From an uncultured Collinsella sp. (lineage in GTDB: Bacteria > Actinomycetota > Coriobacteriia > Coriobacteriales > Coriobacteriaceae): 50,486 nucleotides of DNA. The notes under the pieces were generated by a model that saw only the letters and a program-made list of their open reading frames with translations, made no database searches and was not told where the DNA came from. The position numbers and the translations under genes were made by a program. The stretch spans positions 1 to 50,486 of the forward strand of contig CAAEOL010000010.1 of assembly GCA_900757595.1 (NCBI GenBank). Direction: 5' to 3'. Positions 40,595 to 49,776 of this stretch are shown piece by piece; position 1 is the stretch's first letter; every line of letters starts with the position of its first letter.

Positions 40595-40646
40595 GCACCC
40601 GGTGCATGGGATTCGAGCCCTAAGGACCCCTTATTTCAAGGTCCGT

Positions 40647-40861
40647 GGTCAAAAAATGGCAAAAATGAGTACTGCTACTTTGCTTACAACATATAAAAAG
40701 ATAGCATTTACTTACGTTACGCAACATGTGTCCATTATAAGGACTAACAGTTGGATTAAGATCGTGTATTCATCGCCATTTCGTCTTGCTATCTAGCCTT
40801 ATTAGTCCAAAATTGCTGCTACCAAATCGGTAACAGTACTCATATTTGATGTTTTTTGACC
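40647..40861. mobile_element. AT-rich 215-bp element with 28-bp terminal inverted repeats (MITE-like)
   Basis: Arm 40647-40674 begins GGTCAAAAAA and ends ATGAGTACTG; arm 40834-40861 is its reverse complement with about four differences. The interior is much richer in A+T than the genome and has no convincing ORF. No clear target-site duplication is visible. It may be a nonautonomous transposon-like element, or a promoter/operator region for nothing obvious nearby. Confidence 0.6.
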
Positions 40862-40979
40862 AGCAGGTCTCCCCCGCCTTAGCAAATCTAAGACAAAACG
40901 GGGTCCAGACCGCTGAATCGTGTCGCATATGGCACGTCCGCAGTCCGGAACCCGGTCCAAATTGAGCTATTGCGTTGTG

Positions 40980-42263
40980 TTAGGCCAAAACGTCCGACAA
41001 AATCTCAATCAGGCTGTCCACGTCGGCTTTCTCGCAGACAAGCGGCGGCAGGAAACGCAGCGTGTGGGCACCAGTAACGTTAATCACGGCACCGGCGGCC
41101 AGCGCGCGGGCAACAATATCATGCGCATCGCCCGCAGCGTCATCCAAGTCGCAGCCGAGCATCAAGCCGCGTCCGCGTACCTCGATCACGTACGGCAGCT
41201 TAGCGAGTTTTGCCTCCATATAGGCGCCAACCTTGGCGGCATGCTCGGCATAATCGCCGCGCACAAGCGCGGAGAGTGTCGCGGCGCACGCCGCGATGGC
41301 CAAGCAGCTACCGCCGAAGGTCGAACCATGATCGCCGGGCTTAAAGATGTCAGCGATTTCCTTCTTTGCCACCACGGCGCCCATGGGGACGCCGTCGGCG
41401 ATGCCCTTGGCAAGACTCATGATGTCGGGCTCTACGCCATAAGTCTGGAACGCAAACGGCTTGCCGGAGCGGAACAGGCCGCACTGGACCTCGTCGGCGA
41501 TAAGCACGGCACCCACCTCGTGTGCCAAGTCGCGCGCAGCCGCCATAAACTCCTCGGTCATGGGATGCACGCCGCTCTCGCCCTGGATCGGCTCGAGCAT
41601 CACGGCGCAAATCTCGCTTCCGAGCTGCTTAAAGATTGCGCGCAGTTCATCGACATCGTTGGGCGTGCAGGCCACAAAGCCGCCCGGCAGCGGACGAAAA
41701 CTGTCCTGCAGCCAATCCTGCATGGTCGCCGCAATGGTCTCGAGCGTACGACCGTGAAAACCGCCGCGCATGCACACGATGGTGTTGCCACCGTTGCCGG
41801 CACGCTTGGCGTACAGGCGCGCGAGCTTCATCGAGCCCTCGTTGGCCTCGGCACCGGAGTTGGCAAAGAACGTCTCCCACACCTGCTCGCCCGCAGCCGG
41901 AACGCCAAGCGCCGCCGCCGTAGTCTCGTCGCCGGCGGCAATCGCGTCGGCAAGCACGCACGCGCCATCCACATCGTCGTTAGCGAGCTTGGACAGTAGC
42001 GCCGCGACCTGGCCACGCTGCTCGATGTAGAAATAGTTGGAGACATGCAAGAGCTTTTTGGTCTGCGTCTCGAGCGCCGACAGCACTGCCGCATTGCCGT
42101 GGCCTAGGCTGCATACGCCAATACCTGCAAGAAAATCGAGATACTCACGGCCATCGTCACCGATGAGCTTCATACCGTGACCCTCGACAAATTCGACCGG
42201 AGAGCGACCAAAGGTGTGCATAACATAATGGGATTCGAGTGATTGTTGAGCTGCAAGTGACAT
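40980..42263 (-). CDS. argD: Acetylornithine aminotransferase
   Basis: 427 residues from the ATG at 42263 (GAAAGG upstream). Class III PLP aminotransferase: YLDFLAGIGVCSLGHGN, FFANSGAEANEGSMKLAR, FHGRTLETIAAT, LIADEVQCGLFRSGKPFAF and DIMSLAKGIADGVPMGA with the PLP Lys. It converts N-acetylglutamate semialdehyde to N-acetylornithine. Last gene of argC-argJ-argB-argD. Confidence 0.95.
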   Translation of the reverse strand: MSLAAQQSLESHYVMHTFGRSPVEFVEGHGMKLIGDDGREYLDFLAGIGVCSLGHGNAAVLSALETQTKKLLHVSNYFYIEQRGQVAALLSKLANDDVDGACVLADAIAAGDETTAAALGVPAAGEQVWETFFANSGAEANEGSMKLARLYAKRAGNGGNTIVCMRGGFHGRTLETIAATMQDWLQDSFRPLPGGFVACTPNDVDELRAIFKQLGSEICAVMLEPIQGESGVHPMTEEFMAAARDLAHEVGAVLIADEVQCGLFRSGKPFAFQTYGVEPDIMSLAKGIADGVPMGAVVAKKEIADIFKPGDHGSTFGGSCLAIAACAATLSALVRGDYAEHAAKVGAYMEAKLAKLPYVIEVRGRGLMLGCDLDDAAGDAHDIVARALAAGAVINVTGAHTLRFLPPLVCEKADVDSLIEILSDVLA

Positions 42264-42331
42264 GGGATACCTTTCGTTAAGCGCCAGGAAGCGCAAACTG
42301 TAAGCGTAATGGCGTGGCGATTTAAAACCGA

Positions 42332-43312
42332 CTAGACCGTCTGGAGCTTCTCGACCTCGTCGAGGTTCTCGGTCAGGCGCGCCGCAAACGTCGAAAGCGG
42401 GTGCGGATGCGTATCGAACTCGTAGGCCGTCTCGGTGGAGTGGATCACGGTGCCGACACCAGCATCGGTCAGCAGCTCCAGGAGCAGCGAGTGCGGCGTC
42501 GTGCCGTTGATGATGTGAGCCCGGAAAACGCCAGCGGTAAGCGCATCGACGGTGGCGCGTAGCTTGGGAATCATGCCTTTGTCGACCTCGCCCCCATAGA
42601 GCATCTCATTAACCTCGTCGAGCGTCAGGTTGGAGATAAGCGAATCCTTGTCGCTAAAGTCCTTATACAGGCCATCGACGTCGGTAAGGAAGATCACCTT
42701 ATGCGCGTGGAGCGCCGCCGCGACGGCACCGGCGGCGGTATCGGCGTTGATGTTAAAGAAGCCGCCGTCCTCCCCCGCCGCGACGGTAGCGATGACGGGG
42801 ATGTACTCGCTATCGAGCAAGCGCTCGATATAGTCGGTGTTGACGTGCGTGACCTTGCCCACGCGACCGAGCTCGGGGTCGAGCGGCTCGGCGATAAGCG
42901 TGCCGGCATCGCTGCCCGACACGCCCACGGCCAGGTTGCCGTGGTGGTTGAGCGCCGCGACCAGCTCCTGATTGACCTTGCCGCCCAGCACCTCGCGCAC
43001 GATATCCATGGTGGCAGGCGTAGTTACGCGCTGGCCGTTCTTAAACTCGACAGGGATGTCATAGTGGCTGAGCGTCTCGTTGATGGCCTTGCCGCCACCG
43101 TGCACGATAACAGGGCGCATGCCAATAATCTTGAGCAGGACGATGTCGCTCATCACGTCACGACGCAGCTGCTCGTCGACCATGGCGGCACCGCCGTACT
43201 TGATAACGACCGTCTTACCGGTCAGGTTCTTAATCCACGGCAGCGCCTCGAACAGCAGCTGCGCGGTAACTTCGTTGGATTCGCTCGAGCGACAATCGCG
43301 TGCGAACTTCAT
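42332..43312 (-). CDS. argB: Acetylglutamate kinase
   Basis: 326 residues from the ATG at 43312 with GAGG 6 nt upstream. VIKYGGAAM (phosphate loop), MRPVIVHGGGKAINETL (glycine-rich loop), YIPVIATVAAGEDG and INADTAAGAVAAALHAHKVIFLTDVDGLYKD are characteristic. It phosphorylates N-acetylglutamate; the N-terminal extension resembles arginine-inhibited forms, so feedback control is possible. Confidence 0.95.
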   Translation of the reverse strand: MKFARDCRSSESNEVTAQLLFEALPWIKNLTGKTVVIKYGGAAMVDEQLRRDVMSDIVLLKIIGMRPVIVHGGGKAINETLSHYDIPVEFKNGQRVTTPATMDIVREVLGGKVNQELVAALNHHGNLAVGVSGSDAGTLIAEPLDPELGRVGKVTHVNTDYIERLLDSEYIPVIATVAAGEDGGFFNINADTAAGAVAAALHAHKVIFLTDVDGLYKDFSDKDSLISNLTLDEVNEMLYGGEVDKGMIPKLRATVDALTAGVFRAHIINGTTPHSLLLELLTDAGVGTVIHSTETAYEFDTHPHPLSTFAARLTENLDEVEKLQTV

Positions 43313-43393
43313 AGTCTGCCTCGTCTTTCGTGTAGCTATCGCGCCGTACCTCGTTGCCCGCGATTGCAGCGGGACGCACGGCACATCCGGAGT

Positions 43394-44659
43394 CTAGGAA
43401 CGGTAGTCGCCGTTAATGGAGATGTACTCGTGCGTGAGGTCGCAGGTCCACACGGTCGTTGCCGCGTTCCCTGCGCCCAGGTCTGCCGAGATCACAATCT
43501 CGGGCGCCTCGAAGCGACGCAGGGCCTCGTCCTCATCAAAGGGAACGGTCAGGCCATCACGGCAGACGGGCATACCCATCATGTCGATGGAAACATCTTC
43601 TTGGTTAAACTGCACGCCGCATTTGCCGAGCGCCATGGCAACGCGGCCCCAGTTGCAGTCGTGGCCGGCGATGCAGGTCTTGACGAGCGGCGAGTTGGCG
43701 ACAGCACGAGCGGCGATATCGGCCTCCTCGTCGTTCGCGGCACCGATGACGTTAACCGTCACGAGCTTGGATGCGCCCTCGCCATCTGCGGCGATATTGC
43801 GCGCCAGGCTCTCACACACCTCATGCACGGCAAAGGCCAGCTCGTCGAAGGCGTCAGAGCCCTCGACAATAGGCTCGGCATCTGCGGCAGCGCCGGAAGC
43901 AAGCATGATGCAGGTGTCGTTAGTCGAGGTGTCGGAGTCGACCGTTACCTTATTAAAGGTCTGCTTGACGGTGGAGAGCAACAGGGCGTGGAGCGCTGCC
44001 GGCTCGACGGGGGCATCGGTAGTGATGACCGCGATCATGGTTGCCATGTTGGGCATGATCATGCCCGAGCCCTTGCACATACCGCCCACCGTATAGGCGT
44101 TGCCCGCATGGCCTGCAGCCTCACTGCGGTAGCGAACGGCATACTCCTTGGAGTGGGTATCGGTCGTCATGATGGCACGGGCTGCATCGGCGCCGCCGTG
44201 GGCGGAGAGCGCCTCGTAGGCGGCAGGAACGGCAGTCTCAAACGTGTCGATTGGCAGAATCTGACCAATAACGCCCGTGGAGGCGACCAGAATCTGCTGG
44301 GGCTCGCAGCCGATGACCTGCGAGGCGATGTTGCAGGTCTCGCGCGCGCAGGCAAGACCGGTCTCACCCGTGGCGGCGTTGGCGTTGCCAGAGTTGATAG
44401 AAACACCGGCGATGATGCCATAGCCCTTGTCGGCGCCGCCCAGGTTGGCACGGCTCACCTGCACGGGCGCCGCACAAAAGCGGTTAGTCGTAAACACGCC
44501 GGCCCCGGAACAGGGTTTATCGGGCACGACGAGCGCGTAATCCAGGCGCTCGGGATTCTTGCGGAATCCGGCATGGATGCCCGCCGCCTTAAAGCCGGCT
44601 GCCGCCGTTACGCCGCCCTCTACGGCACGAATCTTGATATCGAACTGCTCTGTATTCAT
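43394..44659 (-). CDS. argJ: Bifunctional ornithine acetyltransferase / N-acetylglutamate synthase
   Basis: 421 residues. GVFTTNRFCAAPV, INSGNANAATGE, ASTGVIGQILPI, and KGSGMIMPNMATM just before the autoprocessing Thr region; DGEGASKLV and DPNWG-like HDCNWGRVAMALG in the C-terminal half. ArgJ recycles the acetyl group from acetylornithine to glutamate. No argA-type synthase is seen in the window. Confidence 0.95.
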   Translation of the reverse strand: MNTEQFDIKIRAVEGGVTAAAGFKAAGIHAGFRKNPERLDYALVVPDKPCSGAGVFTTNRFCAAPVQVSRANLGGADKGYGIIAGVSINSGNANAATGETGLACARETCNIASQVIGCEPQQILVASTGVIGQILPIDTFETAVPAAYEALSAHGGADAARAIMTTDTHSKEYAVRYRSEAAGHAGNAYTVGGMCKGSGMIMPNMATMIAVITTDAPVEPAALHALLLSTVKQTFNKVTVDSDTSTNDTCIMLASGAAADAEPIVEGSDAFDELAFAVHEVCESLARNIAADGEGASKLVTVNVIGAANDEEADIAARAVANSPLVKTCIAGHDCNWGRVAMALGKCGVQFNQEDVSIDMMGMPVCRDGLTVPFDEDEALRRFEAPEIVISADLGAGNAATTVWTCDLTHEYISINGDYRS

Positions 44660-44793
44660 CGTCTTTATGACTCCTTATGTCAAACAAAAAAGGGGCATCG
44701 GTTGGTGCGCCATGCCAGCCACAATCATGAGGCCAGCTTAAGAGTGGCGCCCCACTCGATGCCCGACTACCAAATCGCTAACAATCGAATGTG

Positions 44794-45864
44794 CTACACC
44801 GGGCACGCCACTGTGGGCAAGCCTCGTCGCTCGTCAAAACCAAAGACGATGTTGGCGCACTGGACCGCCTGGCCTGCTGCACCCTTGCACAGATTGTCGA
44901 TGGCGCCCGTAGCCACCAGAACGCCCGCGCGCTTGTTGAGCGCGAGGCCGATCTGGGCGGCGTTGGTGCCGACGACCGAAGCCGTCTTGGGCTGCTGGCC
45001 GGCATCGAGTACGCGCACGAAGGTTCGACCGGCGTAGAACTGCTTGTAATGGTCGACAACGTCCTCAAGGGTCAAAGTATCGATAGCCTGCGGCGTAAGC
45101 GGCATCGTCACCGTAGAGAGCAGACCGCGCTTGAGCGGTGCCAGGTGCGGGGTAAAGACGACGCGATCGGTTAGGCCCAAGATCTGCTCGATTTCGGGCG
45201 TGTGACGATGCTTGCCCACGCCATAGGCCTCCAGGTTTTCGTCCGCGCTGCAAAAATGCGTACGGGCGTTGCAGGACTTACCGGCACCCGTCACGCCGCT
45301 GATAGCGTCGACGATCACGGGGCCGCTCTGGGCAACCCAGCCGGCGCGCACGGCAGGCGCGGCAGCAAGGCTCGTTGCGGTGGGATAGCAACCGGCGCAG
45401 GCAACCAGCACGGACTTGCCGTCGGCGTGGTCGGATGCAGCGGTCTCCAAATCCTGGCAGAACAGCTCGGGCAAACCAAAGGCGCGGCTCTTGAGTAGCT
45501 CGGGGCTCGTGTGCTCGGCGGCATACCAGGCCTCAAAGGTGGCCGGATCGCTCAGGCGATAGTCGGCCGAGAGGTCAATGCAAGAGACCCCCGCGGCAAG
45601 CAGGGCGGGCACCTGTGCCATGGCAGCCGTGTGCGGCACAGCCAAAAAGACCGTATCGCAGTTCTTGAGCTCGGGGGCATCATGCGTCGTGAAGACAAGA
45701 TCGCTTACGCCGGCGAAGCTCGGGTACACCGCAGACAACGGCTGGCCGGCATCGGCGTTGGACGTAATGGCAGCAAGTTCAAACTCGGGATGACCGAGGA
45801 CGAGGCGAATGAGCTCGGCACCGGCATATCCAGCCGCACCGACGATTCCAACCTTTAATGACAT
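44794..45864 (-). CDS. argC: N-acetyl-gamma-glutamyl-phosphate reductase
   Basis: 356 residues. VGIVGAAGYAGAELIRL (NADP-binding), VLVACAGCYPTATSLAAAP with the catalytic Cys, HRHTPEIEQIL, and FTPHLAPLKRGLLSTV are hallmarks. First gene of the arg operon. The gap to argJ is 134 nt with no clear terminator. Confidence 0.95.
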   Translation of the reverse strand: MSLKVGIVGAAGYAGAELIRLVLGHPEFELAAITSNADAGQPLSAVYPSFAGVSDLVFTTHDAPELKNCDTVFLAVPHTAAMAQVPALLAAGVSCIDLSADYRLSDPATFEAWYAAEHTSPELLKSRAFGLPELFCQDLETAASDHADGKSVLVACAGCYPTATSLAAAPAVRAGWVAQSGPVIVDAISGVTGAGKSCNARTHFCSADENLEAYGVGKHRHTPEIEQILGLTDRVVFTPHLAPLKRGLLSTVTMPLTPQAIDTLTLEDVVDHYKQFYAGRTFVRVLDAGQQPKTASVVGTNAAQIGLALNKRAGVLVATGAIDNLCKGAAGQAVQCANIVFGFDERRGLPTVACPV

Positions 45865-45950
45865 ATCAGACTCCTTGTCTGCAGTTATGCACCAATACGC
45901 ATCCCGCAGCCGTCGTTATGAAGTGAGTTGAAACTTTAGCACCAAAAAAT

Positions 45951-45982
45951 GCATATATACGCAAATCTTTTACATATTCATG
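45951..45982 (-). promoter_or_regulatory. ArgR-box-like sites upstream of argC
   Basis: On the minus strand CATGAATATGTAAAAG (45982-45967) resembles the Bacillus-type ARG box; next to it TGCGTATATATGCA (45964-45951) is nearly palindromic and AT-rich. They lie about 90-120 nt before the argC start. ArgR control is inferred. Confidence 0.5.
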
Positions 45983-46031
45983 CATTGAAACAGTCCCGAC
46001 ACATTCACTCGAAGGAATTGACAAATGAATA

Positions 46032-46084
46032 CGGGCCCCATATTGCCCAGCGCACCTTACGGTGACGTTGCAATGTGGGGCCCG
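46032..46084 (-). terminator. Long hairpin after the flavin split-barrel genes
   Basis: CGGGCCCCATATTGC (46032-46046) pairs with GCAATGTGGGGCCCG (46070-46084) with one mismatch, and CACC/GGTG pairs inside. It lies 46 nt after the last gene of the ribU operon. The T-tract is weak. Confidence 0.6.
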
Positions 46085-46129
46085 CTACATGCGAGAATTT
46101 GAATTGTCGAAGCTTGCCAAGAGACTCGT

Positions 46130-46540
46130 TTAGAGCTCGACCGGCACCCATTCGTCATGGTTGCAGATAAAGGCCTCGGGTTCCTCCACGCTAAAGAAGA
46201 CGAGCGTGGGGTCGTTGGGCCCCTCATAATGCTCGCCCAAGCGCTCCAGGTGCCTCCAGCCTGCCTCGCGCATATCGGGAGCGGCCTGGTCATCCAGACC
46301 CGCACGCCCGCGCAAGATGAGCCAGCCATGGCCCGGCCACCAACTCGTGGCCTCAAAGCGCTGGTTTTGCAGTAGTTCCTGCCACACGTCTTTGGTGCGC
46401 GCCGTTACAAACCACAGCTTGCCGTCCTGGATCTGCGCAAACGAAAACGGACGCACATGCGGCTGTCCGTCAACGCTCGTCGCCAAATACCATGCCGGCA
46501 CCGACGTCAGATACTCCAACACCGTATTCAATCCGTCCAT
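46130..46540 (-). CDS. Pyridoxamine 5'-phosphate oxidase-like flavin split-barrel protein (copy 1)
   Basis: 136 residues from the ATG at 46540. PAWYLATSVDGQPHVRPFSFAQIQDGKLWFVTARTKDVWQEL is the FMN-binding split-barrel core of the PPOX family. It is a paralogue of the next gene upstream, sharing PAWYLAT and RPFSFA...DGKLWF. Probably FMN-dependent; the substrate is unknown. 54 nt downstream of its paralogue. Confidence 0.85.
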   Translation of the reverse strand: MDGLNTVLEYLTSVPAWYLATSVDGQPHVRPFSFAQIQDGKLWFVTARTKDVWQELLQNQRFEATSWWPGHGWLILRGRAGLDDQAAPDMREAGWRHLERLGEHYEGPNDPTLVFFSVEEPEAFICNHDEWVPVEL

Positions 46541-46594
46541 GTGTCCTCCTGGCACTAGTCTTTTTGGGTCGGGGCTGTTTTAGCTGCCCTAGAG

Positions 46595-47041
46595 TTAAAG
46601 CTCCAGACGCTCCTCGCTGCCGTCTATATCACAGAAGCGAGCGGCGATATTGCGCACCGAGAAAAACGCAAGGCGGCCGTCGTTGGCACTATCGTGTTGC
46701 TCGCCAATGCCCACCATGTGCTTAAAGCCCGCCTGGCGCACCCGTTCGCTCACGACCGCATCGTCCTCGAGCGCAGCCTCGCCGGTCAGTACAATCCAAC
46801 ACTCCCCCGGTTTCCAACCCGAAACCTCAAACTTGGGGTTCGCGCTGAGCTCGGCCCACACGTCCTTATCGCGCGAGGTGCAAAACCACAGCTTGCCATC
46901 ATCGACCATGGCAAACGAAAACGGCCTCACGCGCGGCTGATGTCCGTCCGTCACGTCGATCGTGGCAAGATACCACGCCGGAATACGCCTAAGATACGAA
47001 CAGGCGCGCTCGAGCTGCGCCGTGCGATCGTTGTCGGTCAT
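46595..47041 (-). CDS. Pyridoxamine 5'-phosphate oxidase-like flavin split-barrel protein (copy 2)
   Basis: 148 residues. IPAWYLATIDVTDGHQPRVRPFSFAMVDDGKLWFCTSRDKDVWAEL matches its paralogue closely; the C-terminal DGRLAFFSVRN is also shared. It begins 30 nt after ecfT, so it is probably in the riboflavin transporter operon, which suits an FMN-binding protein. Confidence 0.86.
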   Translation of the reverse strand: MTDNDRTAQLERACSYLRRIPAWYLATIDVTDGHQPRVRPFSFAMVDDGKLWFCTSRDKDVWAELSANPKFEVSGWKPGECWIVLTGEAALEDDAVVSERVRQAGFKHMVGIGEQHDSANDGRLAFFSVRNIAARFCDIDGSEERLEL

Positions 47042-47071
47042 AGGGACCCCTTTCCTGCGCTCGAATCGCGC

Positions 47072-47872
47072 CTAAACAAGTTGAAGATTGATGACGATGA
47101 CGCAGATGAGCAGCAACGCCGTCACCACCGCCGCCAACGCGTCGCCGCGGCCAAATGCAAGCGCATGCAGACGTGTGCGGCCCTGCTCGCCATGATAGCA
47201 ACGGGCATCCATGGCGGCAGACAGCGTTTCGGCATGACGGAACACGCCCGTGAACAGCGGAATCGCCACACTGCCAAGCATACGCACGCCGCCGAGCGGG
47301 CCTCCCGTCACGCGCGCACCGCGGCTCGCCTGCGCATCGGCCGTCTGCTTCATCTCAGTGGCAAACTGCGGCATAAAGCGCAGCGCGATACCCATGATCA
47401 TGCCGAGCTCGTGCGCAGGAAGTCCCACACGCGCAAACGGCGCGAGCAGGCGCTCAAAGCCCGCGGTGAGGTCGAGCGTCGGTGTGGTGAGCGTGATAGC
47501 GCTCATACCGGCCATCATCAAGGTCAGGCGGCACGCCATAAAGGCAGCGGAATGCAGCGAGCCCTCGCTTATCTGCAAAAAGCCGAGCTGCCACAGAATG
47601 CGCCCGCTCTGGTCGGAAAACAGGTTGAGCACCGCGACCACCACGACAATCGCCAGCAGCGGTGCCATCGATGACAGGACGCGACGAGCCGGCACCCGGG
47701 ACACGGTATAGATCAGGACAACGAAGATTGCGACCGGGACCAGTCCGCGGAAGCTGCCGACCGTAAGCGTCGTGATCAGAAACACAAAACCCAAGAGCAA
47801 CTTGGTTCGCGGGTCCAGGCGGTGGATTGCACTATCGCCGGGATAGTAGCTACCAAACGAAAACGCCTCCAT
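47072..47872 (-). CDS. ecfT: ECF transporter transmembrane protein EcfT
   Basis: 266 residues. It starts AFSFGSYYPGDSAIHRLDPRTKLLLGFVFLITTL, typical of EcfT; about five membrane helices and two coupling-helix motifs, QASRGARV and MDARCYHGEQGR (the A/S-R-G type), that contact the ATPases. It overlaps the ATPase stop by 1 nt (TAATG). Confidence 0.93.
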   Translation of the reverse strand: MEAFSFGSYYPGDSAIHRLDPRTKLLLGFVFLITTLTVGSFRGLVPVAIFVVLIYTVSRVPARRVLSSMAPLLAIVVVVAVLNLFSDQSGRILWQLGFLQISEGSLHSAAFMACRLTLMMAGMSAITLTTPTLDLTAGFERLLAPFARVGLPAHELGMIMGIALRFMPQFATEMKQTADAQASRGARVTGGPLGGVRMLGSVAIPLFTGVFRHAETLSAAMDARCYHGEQGRTRLHALAFGRGDALAAVVTALLLICVIVINLQLV

Positions 47873-49776
47873 TAACAGCCCTCCTCTCGCGTGACCGTCT
47901 TGGATTTGGCCTTGTCCGAGACGTTAGAAGAACCGTCTGAGCGACCGATCAGCAGGTCCACCAACTCGTCTGCCAACGACTCAACCGTATAGAGGCCGTC
48001 AAAGCGCAGCGGCACGCCTGCCTTCGCAAGCGCCAGCGCCATGCGCTGAGCGGCAGGTACGCCCAAGCCGATTGATTTAAGCTCATCCGCATGCGCAAAC
48101 ACCCGAGCGGGCGTGCCCTCGGCAAACACCGCACCTTTGTTCATTACGACGATACGGTCGCAGCAATTGGCCAGGTCATCCATGCTGTGCGAAACCATGA
48201 CGACGGTCAGGCCATCGCGGTGAAGTCGATCGATGAGCTCCAAGAAATCACTGCGCGCCGCCGGATCGAGCCCCGCCATGGGCTCATCGAGTACCAGGAC
48301 CTCGGGCTCCATGGCAAGCACGCCAGCAAACGCCACGCGCCGCTGCTGCCCGCCCGAGAGCTCAAAGGGGCTCTTGTCGCCCACCGTGGCCAGGTCGAGG
48401 CCCGCGCGCGCGAGCGATGACTCAACGCGGCGGGCAACCTCGGCCTGCGACAAGCCAAGGTTGCGCGGACCAAATGCCACGTCCTGTGCCACGGTCTCGG
48501 CAAACAGCTGACGCTCTGGATACTGAAACACCACGCCGACCTTTGCCTTAACCGCGGCGGCATCTTTCTTGTTTGCCAGGTCGAGCCCCAATGCGCAAAC
48601 GGAACCCTCCTGGGGACGAATCAGACCGTTGAGATGCTGAACCAGCGTCGACTTACCCGAACCGGTATGGCCCGCAAGGCCCAGGAACTCGCCACGACGC
48701 ACCGTTAGCGACACATCACGCAACGCCCAGGGGCTGCTAGGGTCGTTGCCCCAGAGGGCCTGCTTGTTCGATGTGCCCTCGGCGGCTGAGCGCTTGTGCC
48801 AACGGCGACGCTCACGGGCGCTCAGCGAATAGCTATACGAAAGGTGCGAAATCTCGATGACGGGCTCCGACGCGTTGTCCTCATTGTCTGCCGGAACAGC
48901 GCCGTCAGCGATTTCCGACTGGGATGCGGAAGACTGCCCCGCGGTGCCCGCCTCACTTCGCTCGGTATAGGCCTGCGCAACCTCGGCAACCATATCCGCC
49001 TCGCGCACCTGCGCGTGAACGGGCACGCCCTTCGCACGAAGCGCCCTGCCAAGACAGCACGATGCCGGCATATCCAGGTTCAGCCGCGCGAGTTCGTCCG
49101 CCTGCGTCAAGATTTCATCGGGAGTACCGAGCATGGCAACGCGGCCCGCTTGGAAGACAGCAACGCGATCGGCCTCGGCGGCCTCTTCCATAAAGTGCGT
49201 AATCATCACGATGGTCATGCCGCGTTCGTGCAGCGCGTGACAGGCCTTCATAAGGCCCTTGCGCCCGCGCGGATCGAGCATCGAGGACGCCTCGTCCAAA
49301 ATGAGCACACGCGGCTCCATGGCGAGCACGCCGGCAAGCGCCACGCGCTGCTTTTGTCCGCCCGAGAGAGCGTGGGTCTCGTGTCGCTCAAAGCCCACCA
49401 GGCCCACGGCCTTCAGCACATCCCGCACACGCTGCGCGATCTGGGCCGATGGCACGCCCAAGTTTTCGGGACCAAAGGCAACATCGTCTTCGACAAGCAT
49501 CGCCACAAGCTGGTCGTCGGGATTCTGGAATACCATGCCCGCGGTCGAGCGGATATCGTAGACCAGCTCGGGATCGGACGCGTCCAAGCCGTTGACGCAC
49601 ACCGTTCCCGCATCGGGCTGCAGCAGCGCGTTCAAATGCTTGGCAAACGTAGACTTGCCCGACCCGTTTCCGCCGAGGATGCAGAAAAACTCGCCATCCG
49701 CGATGTTCAGATCGATGCCATCGAGCGCCAGTGCAGCACCGTCATAGCTAAAGGAAACGCCCCGACACTCAATCAT
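47872..49776 (-). CDS. ecfA: Fused ECF transporter ATPase (EcfA-EcfA')
   Basis: 634 residues with two complete ABC domains. First: GGNGSGKSTFAKHL, LSGGQKQRVAL, VLILDEASSMLD. Second: GHTGSGKSTLVQHL, LSGGQQRRVAF, VLVLDEPMAGLD. A low-complexity acidic linker (about 275-310) joins them. In most genomes the two ATPases are separate proteins. It energises EcfT and S components at the membrane. It overlaps ribU by 4 nt (ATGA). Confidence 0.94.
   Translation of the reverse strand: MIECRGVSFSYDGAALALDGIDLNIADGEFFCILGGNGSGKSTFAKHLNALLQPDAGTVCVNGLDASDPELVYDIRSTAGMVFQNPDDQLVAMLVEDDVAFGPENLGVPSAQIAQRVRDVLKAVGLVGFERHETHALSGGQKQRVALAGVLAMEPRVLILDEASSMLDPRGRKGLMKACHALHERGMTIVMITHFMEEAAEADRVAVFQAGRVAMLGTPDEILTQADELARLNLDMPASCCLGRALRAKGVPVHAQVREADMVAEVAQAYTERSEAGTAGQSSASQSEIADGAVPADNEDNASEPVIEISHLSYSYSLSARERRRWHKRSAAEGTSNKQALWGNDPSSPWALRDVSLTVRRGEFLGLAGHTGSGKSTLVQHLNGLIRPQEGSVCALGLDLANKKDAAAVKAKVGVVFQYPERQLFAETVAQDVAFGPRNLGLSQAEVARRVESSLARAGLDLATVGDKSPFELSGGQQRRVAFAGVLAMEPEVLVLDEPMAGLDPAARSDFLELIDRLHRDGLTVVMVSHSMDDLANCCDRIVVMNKGAVFAEGTPARVFAHADELKSIGLGVPAAQRMALALAKAGVPLRFDGLYTVESLADELVDLLIGRSDGSSNVSDKAKSKTVTREEGC

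Noticed and set aside
40275..40607. A 110-codon minus-strand frame across tRNA-Val and its downstream repeats
   Set aside because: It is a translation of a tRNA and terminators in reverse; not a protein.
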